Below, in pieces: positions 1-7,508 of a stretch of DNA of 64,000 nucleotides; the stretch's first letter is position 1; the number at the start of each line of letters is the position of its first letter. The stretch spans positions 1-64,000 of the forward strand of contig CAZJQS010000016.1 of assembly GCA_964548175.1 (NCBI GenBank), given 5' to 3'. The notes below the pieces were generated by a model, which was not told the origin of the DNA, made no database searches, and was given only the letters and a program-made list of their open reading frames with translations. The DNA comes from JANQPA01 sp964548175 (lineage in GTDB: Bacteria; Bacteroidota; Bacteroidia; Chitinophagales; Saprospiraceae). The position numbers and the translations under genes are program-made.

Positions 1-38
1 CGGTAAGAAAAGGAACGCATGATCTGATTAGAAAATAA
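1..38 (+). CDS. C-terminal end of an unidentified protein (partial)
   Basis: An open frame enters from the left edge (codons start at base 3) and stops at TAA 36-38, giving a tail that ends ...DLIRK. There is too little to identify the product. It is believed to be coding because its last codons and stop lie in the left arm of a perfect palindrome whose right arm carries the last codons and stop of the convergent HAD gene, the same arrangement as at 39.8 kb. Both proteins therefore end in IRK. Confidence 0.4.
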   Translation, partial: VRKGTHDLIRK

Positions 39-92
39 TTAAAAGCTTCTGGGCGTTTGAAGCGCCCAGAAGCTTTTAATTATTTTCTAATC
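26..92. terminator. Bidirectional terminator palindrome, 30-bp perfect stem
   Basis: Bases 26-55 and 63-92 are perfectly complementary with a 7-base loop; the stem is GC-rich at its tip (GGGCG/CGCCC) and A/T-rich at its base, so it has a T-run in both directions. It lies between two convergent reading frames. The stop codons of the two frames (36-38 and 80-82) pair with each other inside the stem. Confidence 0.85.
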
Positions 93-721
93 ACCCATTC
101 AATCGCGGCGGCTGTGCTATCAAAGATCAGGTCCGCCATCTGTAGTTTTTCAGCAGGCTGAGAATTCGTGACGGCTAGCGTATATAAGCCGGCGCTTTTA
201 GCTGCCTGTGCTCCAGCCGGAGAATCTTCTATCGCCACTCCTTCCCGAACATCCAGGCCGATCAGGGCGGCAGCCTTGAGGTACATATCCGGAGCAGGTT
301 TTAGCTGTTCGACATCATCGGCGGTGATGATGGCGGGGATGTATTCGGGTAAAGGAAGCCGGGAAAAAACGGCCTTGGTATCTTGCCGCGAGCTGTTGGT
401 GGCGATGCCCAGTTTCATTTTCTTTCGCAATTCCAGGATATAGGCTTCTACTTTAGGGAAAAAAGCAGCGCGCTGAGAGGCGATCTCGTGGTAAGTTTGT
501 CCCTTGATTTGCTGAAGCATGGCTACGGCTACTTCCAGGGTATGTTCCCGGACGACGGATTCGGCCAGGTGGCGATCGGACTTGCCGATCCATTGTTCGA
601 ACCAATGCTCGTCGAAGTCGAGTCCCTGGCCGGCCAGTACCTGCAGCCAGGCTTCCATATGAAGCGGTTCGCTATTGACCAGGGTGCCGTCAAGGTCGAA
701 GATGATGCCTTTGAATTTCAT
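80..721 (-). CDS. HAD-superfamily phosphatase, beta-phosphoglucomutase-like
   Basis: A 213-residue protein with all four HAD motifs: DLDGT near residue 9 (nucleophile and general-acid aspartates), a Ser/Thr motif in ATNSS near 110, a lysine in KPAPD near 142, and the acidic EDSPAG motif near 164. The helical insertion between motif I and motif II fits the C1-cap subfamily that includes beta-phosphoglucomutase and small sugar-phosphate phosphatases. It is cytoplasmic, with no signal peptide. The substrate cannot be told from sequence: hexose phosphate isomerisation or dephosphorylation are both possible. It stands alone, convergent with a gene to the left, and is divergent from alr with about 140 bases between them. 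Confidence 0.85.
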   Translation of the reverse strand: MKFKGIIFDLDGTLVNSEPLHMEAWLQVLAGQGLDFDEHWFEQWIGKSDRHLAESVVREHTLEVAVAMLQQIKGQTYHEIASQRAAFFPKVEAYILELRKKMKLGIATNSSRQDTKAVFSRLPLPEYIPAIITADDVEQLKPAPDMYLKAAALIGLDVREGVAIEDSPAGAQAAKSAGLYTLAVTNSQPAEKLQMADLIFDSTAAAIEWVIRK

Positions 722-860
722 GACTTTGAGTAGATTGATCCGGGCGCAAAAGTACTAAAACCAAGCTAAAACTGCTCCTCCTCTCCCCCTTTCATTTCTA
801 TTACACCAAACAATTCTTATATTTAAAACATCTCACAAATAGAACCATAACGACAAAATA

Positions 861-2015
861 ATGCTCCATACTTCTTATATAGAGATTAACAAACAGGCTT
901 TAAAAGCTAATCTCGACTACATCCGCTCCCGCCTCAGCAAAAAAACGCGCTTTTCCATGGTCATCAAAGCCAATGCTTACGGCCATGGTATCGAACAAAT
1001 CCTTCCCATAGCCGAGTCGCTCGGCGTCAGTCACTTTTCCGTATTCAGCGCAGTCGAGGCATGGCGGGCTTGTGAGGTCAAAAAAAACGGCTCCGAAATC
1101 ATGATCATGGGATGGATCGACGATGACCAGATGAAGTGGGCCATAGAAAGGGATGTGTCCTTTTACGTCTTTTCCATAGAACGATTAGAAGCGGCCATCA
1201 AGGCCTCCAAAAAAACGCGGAAGAGAGCAAGAATCCACCTCGAGCTGGAAACAGGCATGTACAGAACAGGGCTCTGTATAGATGATCTGCTCCTGGCTGT
1301 CGGATTGATCAAACAACACCAGGAGGAATTGTTTCTTGAAGGCTTGTGCACCCATTATGCCGGTGCAGAAAACATCTCTAATTACGAACGGATCAAAGAA
1401 CAGATCCGAACTTTTAAAGACCTCTGCTCCTGGTTGCAGCATCAGGGCCTAACGCCTAAATACAAACATACCGCCTGCTCCGCCGCCCTGATCAACTATC
1501 CCGAAACCCGCATGGACATGGTGCGCATCGGCATCGCCGGCTATGGCTTCTGGCCCAACGAAGAAACACGCATGAATAAGCTGATCAAACAGCCTTCCTT
1601 AATTGATCCGCTGAAAAGAGTCCTCTCCTGGAAAAGCACCATCATGAGTAAAAATAACGTGCCGGAAGGCAAATACGTCAGCTACGGACAGTCTTTTCTC
1701 ACCAACAGAAACACTACCATCGCTACCGTGCCCGTCGGCTATGGCTATGGCTTCAGCCGAAACCTGAGCAATGTGGGTCACGTACTGCTGCACGGCAAAA
1801 GAGTACCCATCATCGGCGCCGTCAATATGAATATGATGGTCCTGGACATTACCGACCTGCCTGCGGCAGAAATCGGCGACGAGGTCGTCCTGATCGGCTC
1901 TCAAAACGGGCGCTCGATCAGCGTCAGTTCCTTTAGCGAAATGAACAATGTACTGAATTATGAGCAACTGGTGCGGCTGCCGGAGCACATTCCCAGACAG
2001 GTGATCGAGGATTGA
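861..2015 (+). CDS. alr: Alanine racemase
   Basis: A PLP enzyme of 384 residues that interconverts L- and D-alanine for peptidoglycan. The PLP lysine lies in the VIKANAYGHG motif (Lys36), followed by the TIM-barrel domain; the C-terminal beta domain carries the catalytic tyrosine context VSYGQS near residue 274 and the conserved cofactor and substrate region PVGYGYGFSR. Length is usual for a single-domain Alr; it lacks the MurF fusion seen in some Bacteroidota. The ATG at 861 follows an A-rich leader without Shine-Dalgarno sequence, as is usual in this phylum. It is convergent with the PQQ dehydrogenase gene, 31 bases apart, with no clear terminator between them. Confidence 0.93.
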   Translation: MLHTSYIEINKQALKANLDYIRSRLSKKTRFSMVIKANAYGHGIEQILPIAESLGVSHFSVFSAVEAWRACEVKKNGSEIMIMGWIDDDQMKWAIERDVSFYVFSIERLEAAIKASKKTRKRARIHLELETGMYRTGLCIDDLLLAVGLIKQHQEELFLEGLCTHYAGAENISNYERIKEQIRTFKDLCSWLQHQGLTPKYKHTACSAALINYPETRMDMVRIGIAGYGFWPNEETRMNKLIKQPSLIDPLKRVLSWKSTIMSKNNVPEGKYVSYGQSFLTNRNTTIATVPVGYGYGFSRNLSNVGHVLLHGKRVPIIGAVNMNMMVLDITDLPAAEIGDEVVLIGSQNGRSISVSSFSEMNNVLNYEQLVRLPEHIPRQVIED

Positions 2016-2046
2016 GCAATATTGTTCTTTGTATTTTCACAAAACT

Positions 2047-3441
2047 TTAAAAAGTAACCGGTATGATCTTATAAACGACACCCGGGTCTTCCTTGGAAAA
2101 ATAAATATATCCGTCCGGACTCATTTGAATGTCCCTTATGCGGCCGATATTCTTCAACAAAGGCTCTTCACCGGTCACCCGGTCGCCATCTATTTTAACC
2201 CTTTCGATGTATTTAAAACTGAGCGAGCCGACCAACAGATCGTTCTTCCAGCCCGGGTAACGATCGCTGTTTACAAAGGTCATCCCACAAGGCGCAATAG
2301 AAGGAACCCAGTATTTCCTGGGCTGGAGCATACCTTGTTCTTCTGTTTTTTCAGTAAAAATCGTCCCGTTATAGTTAATGCCGTAAGAGATCACCGGCCA
2401 CCCGAAGTTCTTTCCTTTTTCGATCAGGTTCAGTTCATCGCCTCCCCGCGGACCATGCTCGTGTTCCCAGATGCGGCCCGTTTGGGGATGAACGGCCAAT
2501 CCTTGCGGATTCCGATGGCCATAGGAAAAAATGGAAGCCATGGCTTTTTCGTCCTTTACAAATGGATTGTCTTTGGGTATGCTGCCGTCATCATTTAACC
2601 GGTGGATCTTCCCACAATGATTATCCAGGTATTGGGGATTTTGTTCTCTCTGACCCCGGTCACCCACAGAAACATACAGATATCCATCCTGATCAAAAAC
2701 CACACGGGATCCATAATGGTGGCGGGTTGGAAGATAGGGCAAAGCTTCGAAAATGACTGTTTGTTGTTCCAGGCGATTTCCGTTGAGTTTGGCCCTCATA
2801 ACGGCAGTAGTTGCGGTATTGCCCGCACCGGGCTTGGAGTAAGTCAGGTATATCCAGTTGTTCTTTGAAAAGTCAGGATGCGGTTCAACGTCCATGAGGC
2901 CGCCCTGTCCTCTGGTGATCACTTGCGGTGCTCCTGCGATTTCTTGCAGTCCTTCCCGTGAATTGTGCCGATACAACTGCCCGAACTTATCGGTCACCAG
3001 CATATCTCCTTCGGGTAAAAAAGTGATGCCCCACGGGCTTTGAAGCCCTGTTATCACTTCCTCTAAGCGGAAACGTTGCTCTTCAGATTCAATAATCCCT
3101 GACCAGTCTTTTTCTTCCTGGAAATCTTCGCGTGTGAAGTTTTCCAGCCCCCGCAGAATGTAACTGGTTAACTCGTCCAGTTCCTTTTCGGTGAAGGTTG
3201 TGTCATAAGCCGGCATACCGTCCTGTGGAATGCCGCTTTTTATGGAAGTGCGCACTTCGCGCCAGGAATTGCCGTAGAGCCAATTTCGATTGACAAAACT
3301 CTCCAGGCGATTACCATGACAACTGGCGCAGTATTTCTTGTAATTTTCCTCAGGAGAGCCTTCCGGCTTGCTTTTTGCAGCGCCAAGCAGGACTATCAGG
3401 CCTGCCGCCAAAAGCGCTGTGAAGGTTGCTTTTTTGATCAT
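2047..3441 (-). CDS. PQQ-dependent sugar dehydrogenase with N-terminal cytochrome c domain
   Basis: 464 residues: a signal peptide (about 1-22), a small cytochrome c domain with haem motif CASCH at 38-42 and a probable Met ligand in the DGMPAY segment, then a six-bladed glucose/sorbosone dehydrogenase beta-propeller from about residue 130 (opening TGLQSPWG, later GHRNPQGL and EHGPRGGDE, typical of this family). Such enzymes oxidise aldose sugars in the periplasm with PQQ; the fused haem would take the electrons directly. No PQQ biosynthesis genes are present in the window, so the cofactor may be scavenged or made elsewhere. The sugar substrate is unknown. It is a monocistronic-looking gene. 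Confidence 0.88.
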   Translation of the reverse strand: MIKKATFTALLAAGLIVLLGAAKSKPEGSPEENYKKYCASCHGNRLESFVNRNWLYGNSWREVRTSIKSGIPQDGMPAYDTTFTEKELDELTSYILRGLENFTREDFQEEKDWSGIIESEEQRFRLEEVITGLQSPWGITFLPEGDMLVTDKFGQLYRHNSREGLQEIAGAPQVITRGQGGLMDVEPHPDFSKNNWIYLTYSKPGAGNTATTAVMRAKLNGNRLEQQTVIFEALPYLPTRHHYGSRVVFDQDGYLYVSVGDRGQREQNPQYLDNHCGKIHRLNDDGSIPKDNPFVKDEKAMASIFSYGHRNPQGLAVHPQTGRIWEHEHGPRGGDELNLIEKGKNFGWPVISYGINYNGTIFTEKTEEQGMLQPRKYWVPSIAPCGMTFVNSDRYPGWKNDLLVGSLSFKYIERVKIDGDRVTGEEPLLKNIGRIRDIQMSPDGYIYFSKEDPGVVYKIIPVTF

Positions 3442-3529
3442 CGGTCTTAATTAAGTATCCAAGTTAAGTAATCCCCAAAGTTTTGACTATAAAGATCCAG
3501 GACTTTAGGAAAAGGATAACAAAATCAGG

Positions 3530-4693
3530 TCAATGCTTTATCCCCCATTCTTTTTGCAGGTCATCGGGTATGCGAAAATGGGCCTCTTTCTCTTTGTTGA
3601 AATACTGCACCATCCGTTTGGATAAAGCAAAAGACAACTCGTCAAACAACGCTCTGATCTTTGGAAAACGATCCTCCAGCCGCTCGCCAAGACCAAAAAT
3701 TCTGGATAAAAGGGAAGGGATGGCAATACCCAGGCATCCGGGATTTTCAAGATCCAATTTTTGGGCAATCTCCTTTCCGGCCAGTAAAGTGATCATAGAT
3801 TCGGGCAAGTCTTTAAGCAACTCAATATCCAGGCGCTGATCGACAAAGGTAGTTAGCGCTTGGGTAAGCAGAATGCCGGCATCGGATCGACGAGATTCCT
3901 GCTCCAGGGCAAAATTCAGGTATTTTCGCCCCATGTTCCTGTTTGGCGGCAACAGATCGGAATGAATGCCCATCAAAAAGCCTACCACATTCCACAGATG
4001 AAAATAGGCTTCTTTCCGTTTCTCCGACTCTTCGACATTAATGGTGTCCAGAGCATCCAAAATGGCTACACTGAAGGTCATCAGGGTAGTCGCCATGTCG
4101 GATTGATTGATGGGCTGTCCTAATTGATCAGCATCCCATTTTTCCTGCGGAATAAAAGCCCTGATGGAAGCATGGATCAGCCGTATGCGTAGGGCTGCTT
4201 CTATGCCTATTCCGCCGGGCGCCATTCCGCCGGTGGTCATAACATCGATCAGGAACTGTCCGGTTTCGGCTATGCGGCGGCTGAAGGTGTCCAGGGAAGC
4301 TTGATCATGCGCCAGGCGACCGGTCTGAATGAGCACCTGTGCTCCGTTAGCGCAGGAGTACATGATGGGTAAGGACTTGAAATATAGAAAAACGAGGAAT
4401 TTGGGGCCATGGTCTCGAAACAGTTCATGCGCGAGTTGTATTTGAGCCTCATCCGCCCATTCCGGTAGGTTCTGGTTATGGGAAATGAATACTTGAACAG
4501 GCGCCGGCAGCTCGGCTACTGGTAGCTGTATGTTGTGAATAAGCAGATCGAAGAGGCGTTTGGCTTCTTCCCGACCATCGTTTTCGATGATCTCTTTCAG
4601 GACGGCGTCGGCCTTCGGATCTGTTATTTGACGCATCTGCCGGAAGTGGGCAGTTTCGAGGACTTTGGTGTATTCAGATGGTATTAAGGGCAT
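3530..4693 (-). CDS. MpaB/DUF2236-family oxygenase-like protein
   Basis: About 387 residues from the start chosen here, all-helical, resembling the DUF2236 family (MpaB, and latex-clearing protein Lcp), whose studied members bind a b-type haem. Typical segments are FRDHGPKFLVFLYFKSLPIMY and the following helices, a conserved RIAETGQF stretch, and an RLIHASIR segment. An open frame continues 55 codons upstream to 4858, but that part is wholly encoded by a palindromic repeat element (4733-4932), so the ATG at 4693 (MPLIPSEY...) is preferred. No signal peptide is seen. The role is unknown; peptide maturation or oxidation of a hydrophobic substrate are possibilities known from family members only. 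Confidence 0.75.
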   Translation of the reverse strand: MPLIPSEYTKVLETAHFRQMRQITDPKADAVLKEIIENDGREEAKRLFDLLIHNIQLPVAELPAPVQVFISHNQNLPEWADEAQIQLAHELFRDHGPKFLVFLYFKSLPIMYSCANGAQVLIQTGRLAHDQASLDTFSRRIAETGQFLIDVMTTGGMAPGGIGIEAALRIRLIHASIRAFIPQEKWDADQLGQPINQSDMATTLMTFSVAILDALDTINVEESEKRKEAYFHLWNVVGFLMGIHSDLLPPNRNMGRKYLNFALEQESRRSDAGILLTQALTTFVDQRLDIELLKDLPESMITLLAGKEIAQKLDLENPGCLGIAIPSLLSRIFGLGERLEDRFPKIRALFDELSFALSKRMVQYFNKEKEAHFRIPDDLQKEWGIKH

Positions 4694-4732
4694 GTGTGGA
4701 TTGTTTACTGATGTTCGCGAAGCTAATTCATT

Positions 4733-4932
4733 GGAGTTGTGTAAAAAGTCAGCTACTTCTCCCGCCTGACGGCCGACAGGTTTGCTCGGCTTAAATGATT
4801 CTATTTTTTGAGTTTTTTGCCGGAGAAAATCGGTGATTTTCTCCGGAAAAAAACTCAAAAAAGAATTTTATTAGCTGCACAAACCTGCCGGCCGTCAGGC
4901 GGGAAGAGTGCGAAGACTTTTTACACAACCCC
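4733..4932. repeat. Palindromic element family A, full-length copy A1
   Basis: A 200-bp element bounded by GTTGTGTAAAAAGTC on the left and its complement GACTTTTTACACAAC on the right. Inside is a second inverted arm (CCCGCCTGACGGCC on the left, repeated in inverse on the right) and at the centre a hairpin with a stem of about 27 bp around GATTTTCTCCGG (4803-4861). A second copy is at 7334-7507 and a diverged left half at 15887-15960. It has no coding capacity of its own. This looks like a transposase-less, MITE- or REPIN-like element; the mobilising enzyme is not in the window. Confidence 0.85.
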
Positions 4933-5014
4933 GGTTAATTACTGACCTTACGCAGGGGTATGCCTTAGAGCAAGGTAAATCATCCAACAACAAGAACGGC
5001 GACTGGATCAACCA

Positions 5015-5860
5015 TCACTTCTGTAACTGACTGACCAGCCAATCGGCGTAGACCTGCAGCACCTCCTTATTATTGGTCTCATTATGCGTCTCATGTCGAA
5101 GTCCATGCCATGCCTTGAAATCAGTTTTCCCACCCATCTTTTCCGTCACTTCTACCGAGGCCTTAAAATCGGTGACCTGATCATCGTCCCCATGCGCTAC
5201 TAAAACGGGCAGATCAAGCTCATGTGCATTTGCTATAACCCATTCTCCTGCGCCGGATACTTCTATAAAAGTTCTGGCGCTGATCATCCCATGCACCAAT
5301 GGATCCTCTTTGTAGTCTTTAGCCACCTGGGGATCACGAGAGAGGTTCTCGGGGTTCAGATTGGCATTTTCCGATATATTGATGCCTAAGTTCAATAAAA
5401 ATTTGCCCATGGTCAACTTAAATTTTGGAGCGGGATGAATGAGTCGGAGCCACGGGGAAGTAATGAGAGCTCCGTTTAGCATGGGAGGTAGATCTTTCGA
5501 AAGAATATATTTACTAACAACACATCCGCCCATGCTGTGGCCGTAAAGAAAAACAGGTAATTGAGGAAAGTCCTGATTGGTTTTTTTCAGCAACAAGTCA
5601 ACCTCTTCTATTAAGGTTTGGAAAGAAGGAATATCGCCCCTTCTTCCATCTGAGCGGCCATGTCCGATCAGGTCGAGCCCATACAAATTCAATTGATGTT
5701 TATTGAAAACCTCCGCCACATGATGATACCGCCCGGCATGTTCTCCAAAGCCGTGTATGAGGCAGACGGTCGCAACAGGCTCCTGAGTTTTCCAGGCAAT
5801 ACCTTGTAAATTGTGTTGATTATGCTGTAACTGGAATCTTGAGGTAGAGGCACTTGCCAT
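5015..5860 (-). CDS. Alpha/beta hydrolase, monoacylglycerol lipase/lysophospholipase type
   Basis: 281 residues of the Hydrolase_4 (serine aminopeptidase S33-like) family. The oxyanion-side motif HGFGEH is at 36-41, the nucleophile elbow GHSMGG at 107-112 (Ser109), the acid is in HGDDDQVT at about 225, and the histidine in HGLRHETHNE at about 256. The GLDLIGHGRSDG segment near 61 is characteristic of monoacylglycerol lipases. There is no signal peptide, so it probably acts on lipids or esters in the cytosol. It follows the dioxygenase gene on the same strand with about 250 bases between; common transcription is uncertain. Confidence 0.85.
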   Translation of the reverse strand: MASASTSRFQLQHNQHNLQGIAWKTQEPVATVCLIHGFGEHAGRYHHVAEVFNKHQLNLYGLDLIGHGRSDGRRGDIPSFQTLIEEVDLLLKKTNQDFPQLPVFLYGHSMGGCVVSKYILSKDLPPMLNGALITSPWLRLIHPAPKFKLTMGKFLLNLGINISENANLNPENLSRDPQVAKDYKEDPLVHGMISARTFIEVSGAGEWVIANAHELDLPVLVAHGDDDQVTDFKASVEVTEKMGGKTDFKAWHGLRHETHNETNNKEVLQVYADWLVSQLQK

Positions 5861-5996
5861 ATATCAGGTATTGAGGTTATAAATTTTTCCCAATATTAAA
5901 AAAATAACCCGGATACTTGAATATATATTTGAGTGGTGTTTGCTTAGGAGCCTGCCGGAAGTCTTCCGGTACTCAATTGTGGCGGGAACGTCAAAG

Positions 5997-6080
5997 CTAT
6001 CTTTTGATCTTAGAGACCACCTGCCCTTTTTTCAAATCTTTTTCTTCAAGATCCGGATGCCATGGGCGTAAAGTGGCCAT
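5997..6080 (-). CDS. Possible 27-residue hydrophilic protein
   Basis: A short frame reads MATLRPWHPDLEEKDLKKGQ... and ends in KIKR. The ATG at 6080 is preceded by AGAGGA about 7 bases upstream, better than most starts here, and it begins only 34 bases after the stop of the dioxygenase gene. A small hairpin (CCGGAAG T CTTCCGG, 5955-5969) follows it. The peptide is very basic/acidic with no membrane segment. No homologue is recognised; it may be a real small ORF or the worn end of a longer gene. Confidence 0.3.
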   Translation of the reverse strand: MATLRPWHPDLEEKDLKKGQVVSKIKR

Positions 6081-6114
6081 GACTTTTTCCTCTAATTTAA
6101 AAAAGTTTTGCTTC

Positions 6115-7182
6115 TTACAGGCCTAACTCATTTGTCCACGGCACACAAAACTTTGTTCCCGGCACTACGATCCCTCCCCGGTTACCAATCTCGACTGACC
6201 CAAAACGCGTAGCAAACACTTCCTGCAGGGGTCTGTCGCCAGGCACCGAGAGCCAAAGCCTCAGCAAGTGACGGCGTTTATCCAGCTCCGGCCAGTCCTC
6301 AAAACCTGTGCGATCGTGCAACATGGCGTGATTGTAGACAAACTGCATATCTCCTTTTTCCAGCATCATCGATAAATGTAAGGCAGGATCATTGCACAAC
6401 TCATCGAACAAATCCAAAGCCTCGTAGTGCTCCGGAGTTAATCTGGGCGCCTCCTCAAAGCGCTGGGCGGACTCAATGTACTGCCGCTGATAAAAAGGCG
6501 TGACGCGGCCCTGGAAATAACTGAACACAGGGATCAGCAAATAAGGCAGCATACCTTCCGGCACCTCTCCCCGGCGGTCAGTAGCGATCGGCTGCAACAA
6601 CAGCTCCTGTAAATCCGGCCTACGACGATGCATTTCATTGAAAACCGTATCAGCACTTACGAGTAAGGAAAAGCCTCCCTTTTTCGCCGGCTGCAAGCAC
6701 AACAGACCGACGACATCGCTGGAGTCGGTGTGAAAAGTCTGGCGCTCGCTGGTCTGGTAAATGCGCACTTTAGGGTCTTTACTGTCTACCCCCAGGTTCA
6801 TGACGTGCCCCAGCACGTGTCCCTGAGCGTTTTGTGAGCGTGCGTTGCCCAGGTGGGTTCCCAGTCCGAAAAAGATGGTCATGGCTTCCCGCTCAGTATA
6901 GGTTTCAACAGGAAGCCCTCGCAATAATGCGAACCCCCGGCCAAGGATCAGATCGTGCCGCAAATTTTCCAGTTTAGCCCCCAAATCAGGTAAGGGAAAA
7001 TCAGATTGTCGTATCTGACCGATAGGAGCCTCCCTGGCCACCAAAGGCTCAGCAGCCGCTTCGAGTTCCTTGATTTCGTCCTGGGACAGATCCCAGCGCC
7101 ATTCTTTTTCCCGTTTGGCCATCTCAGGCCCGTACCAGCAAGTCGGACCCGTTTGTAGTGGAGGAAGAGTTGATGATCGCAT
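6115..7182 (-). CDS. TauD/TfdA-family Fe(II)/2-oxoglutarate dioxygenase (clavaminate synthase-like)
   Basis: 355 residues. The metal-binding facial triad is visible as HTD at 151-153 (in RQTFHTDSSDVVGLL) and a distal histidine in FVYNHAMLHDRTGF; the arginine that binds 2-oxoglutarate is probably in HLLRLWLSV. The N-terminal LPPLQTGPTCWYGPEM stretch is shared with fungal and bacterial TauD-like dioxygenases, which supports the start at 7182. These enzymes hydroxylate or cleave small acids such as taurine, carnitine precursors or aryloxyacetates; the substrate here is not evident. The upstream region is occupied by two repeat elements (7216-7507), so its promoter must lie in or next to them. 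Confidence 0.85.
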   Translation of the reverse strand: MRSSTLPPLQTGPTCWYGPEMAKREKEWRWDLSQDEIKELEAAAEPLVAREAPIGQIRQSDFPLPDLGAKLENLRHDLILGRGFALLRGLPVETYTEREAMTIFFGLGTHLGNARSQNAQGHVLGHVMNLGVDSKDPKVRIYQTSERQTFHTDSSDVVGLLCLQPAKKGGFSLLVSADTVFNEMHRRRPDLQELLLQPIATDRRGEVPEGMLPYLLIPVFSYFQGRVTPFYQRQYIESAQRFEEAPRLTPEHYEALDLFDELCNDPALHLSMMLEKGDMQFVYNHAMLHDRTGFEDWPELDKRRHLLRLWLSVPGDRPLQEVFATRFGSVEIGNRGGIVVPGTKFCVPWTNELGL

Positions 7183-7215
7183 GTTATTGTTTTCAACTTT
7201 AAAACTATTTAATTC

Positions 7216-7333
7216 AAGTTGCGAAGCAACTTTAGTAGAAGGTATTAGGTAGAAAGAAATACAACCTAAATAAGGTATCTATTTGTCCATTTCAGGTAGA
7301 AATCTTTCTACTTTCTACCATTTACCATCTACA
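7216..7333. repeat. Intergenic repeat family B, copy 1
   Basis: Starts with the small palindrome AAGTTGC GAA GCAACTT, continues TTAGTAGAAGGTATTAGG, and ends with the inverse-related arm CTTTCTACTTTCTACC. It matches 47757-47903 over most of its length. Compared with copy 2, the right-hand terminal palindrome is missing and the sequence runs straight into element A2 at 7334, suggesting A2 was inserted into or replaced that end. Confidence 0.8.
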
Positions 7334-7507
7334 GGGGTTGTGTAAAAAGTCAGCTGTTTTGCTCGGCTTAAATGATTCTACTATTTGAGTGTTTTGCCGA
7401 AGAAAATCTGTGATTTTCTTCGGCAAAACACTCAAATAAGAATTTTATTAGCTGCGCAAACCTGCCGGCCGTCAGGCGGGAAGAGTACGAGGATTTTACA
7501 CAACCCC
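7334..7507. repeat. Palindromic element family A, copy A2 (left-arm deletion)
   Basis: 174 bp with the same ends as A1 (GTTGTGTAAAAAGTC and TTTTACACAACCCC). It lacks about 27 bases of the left inner arm but keeps the matching right arm (CTGCCGGCCGTCAGGCGGG). The central hairpin (about 7382-7438) is a perfect stem of some 27 bp, although its sequence differs from A1: changes in one arm are matched by changes in the other. The element ends two bases before the MutS-like gene's stop region. Confidence 0.85.
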
Positions 7508-7508
7508 T

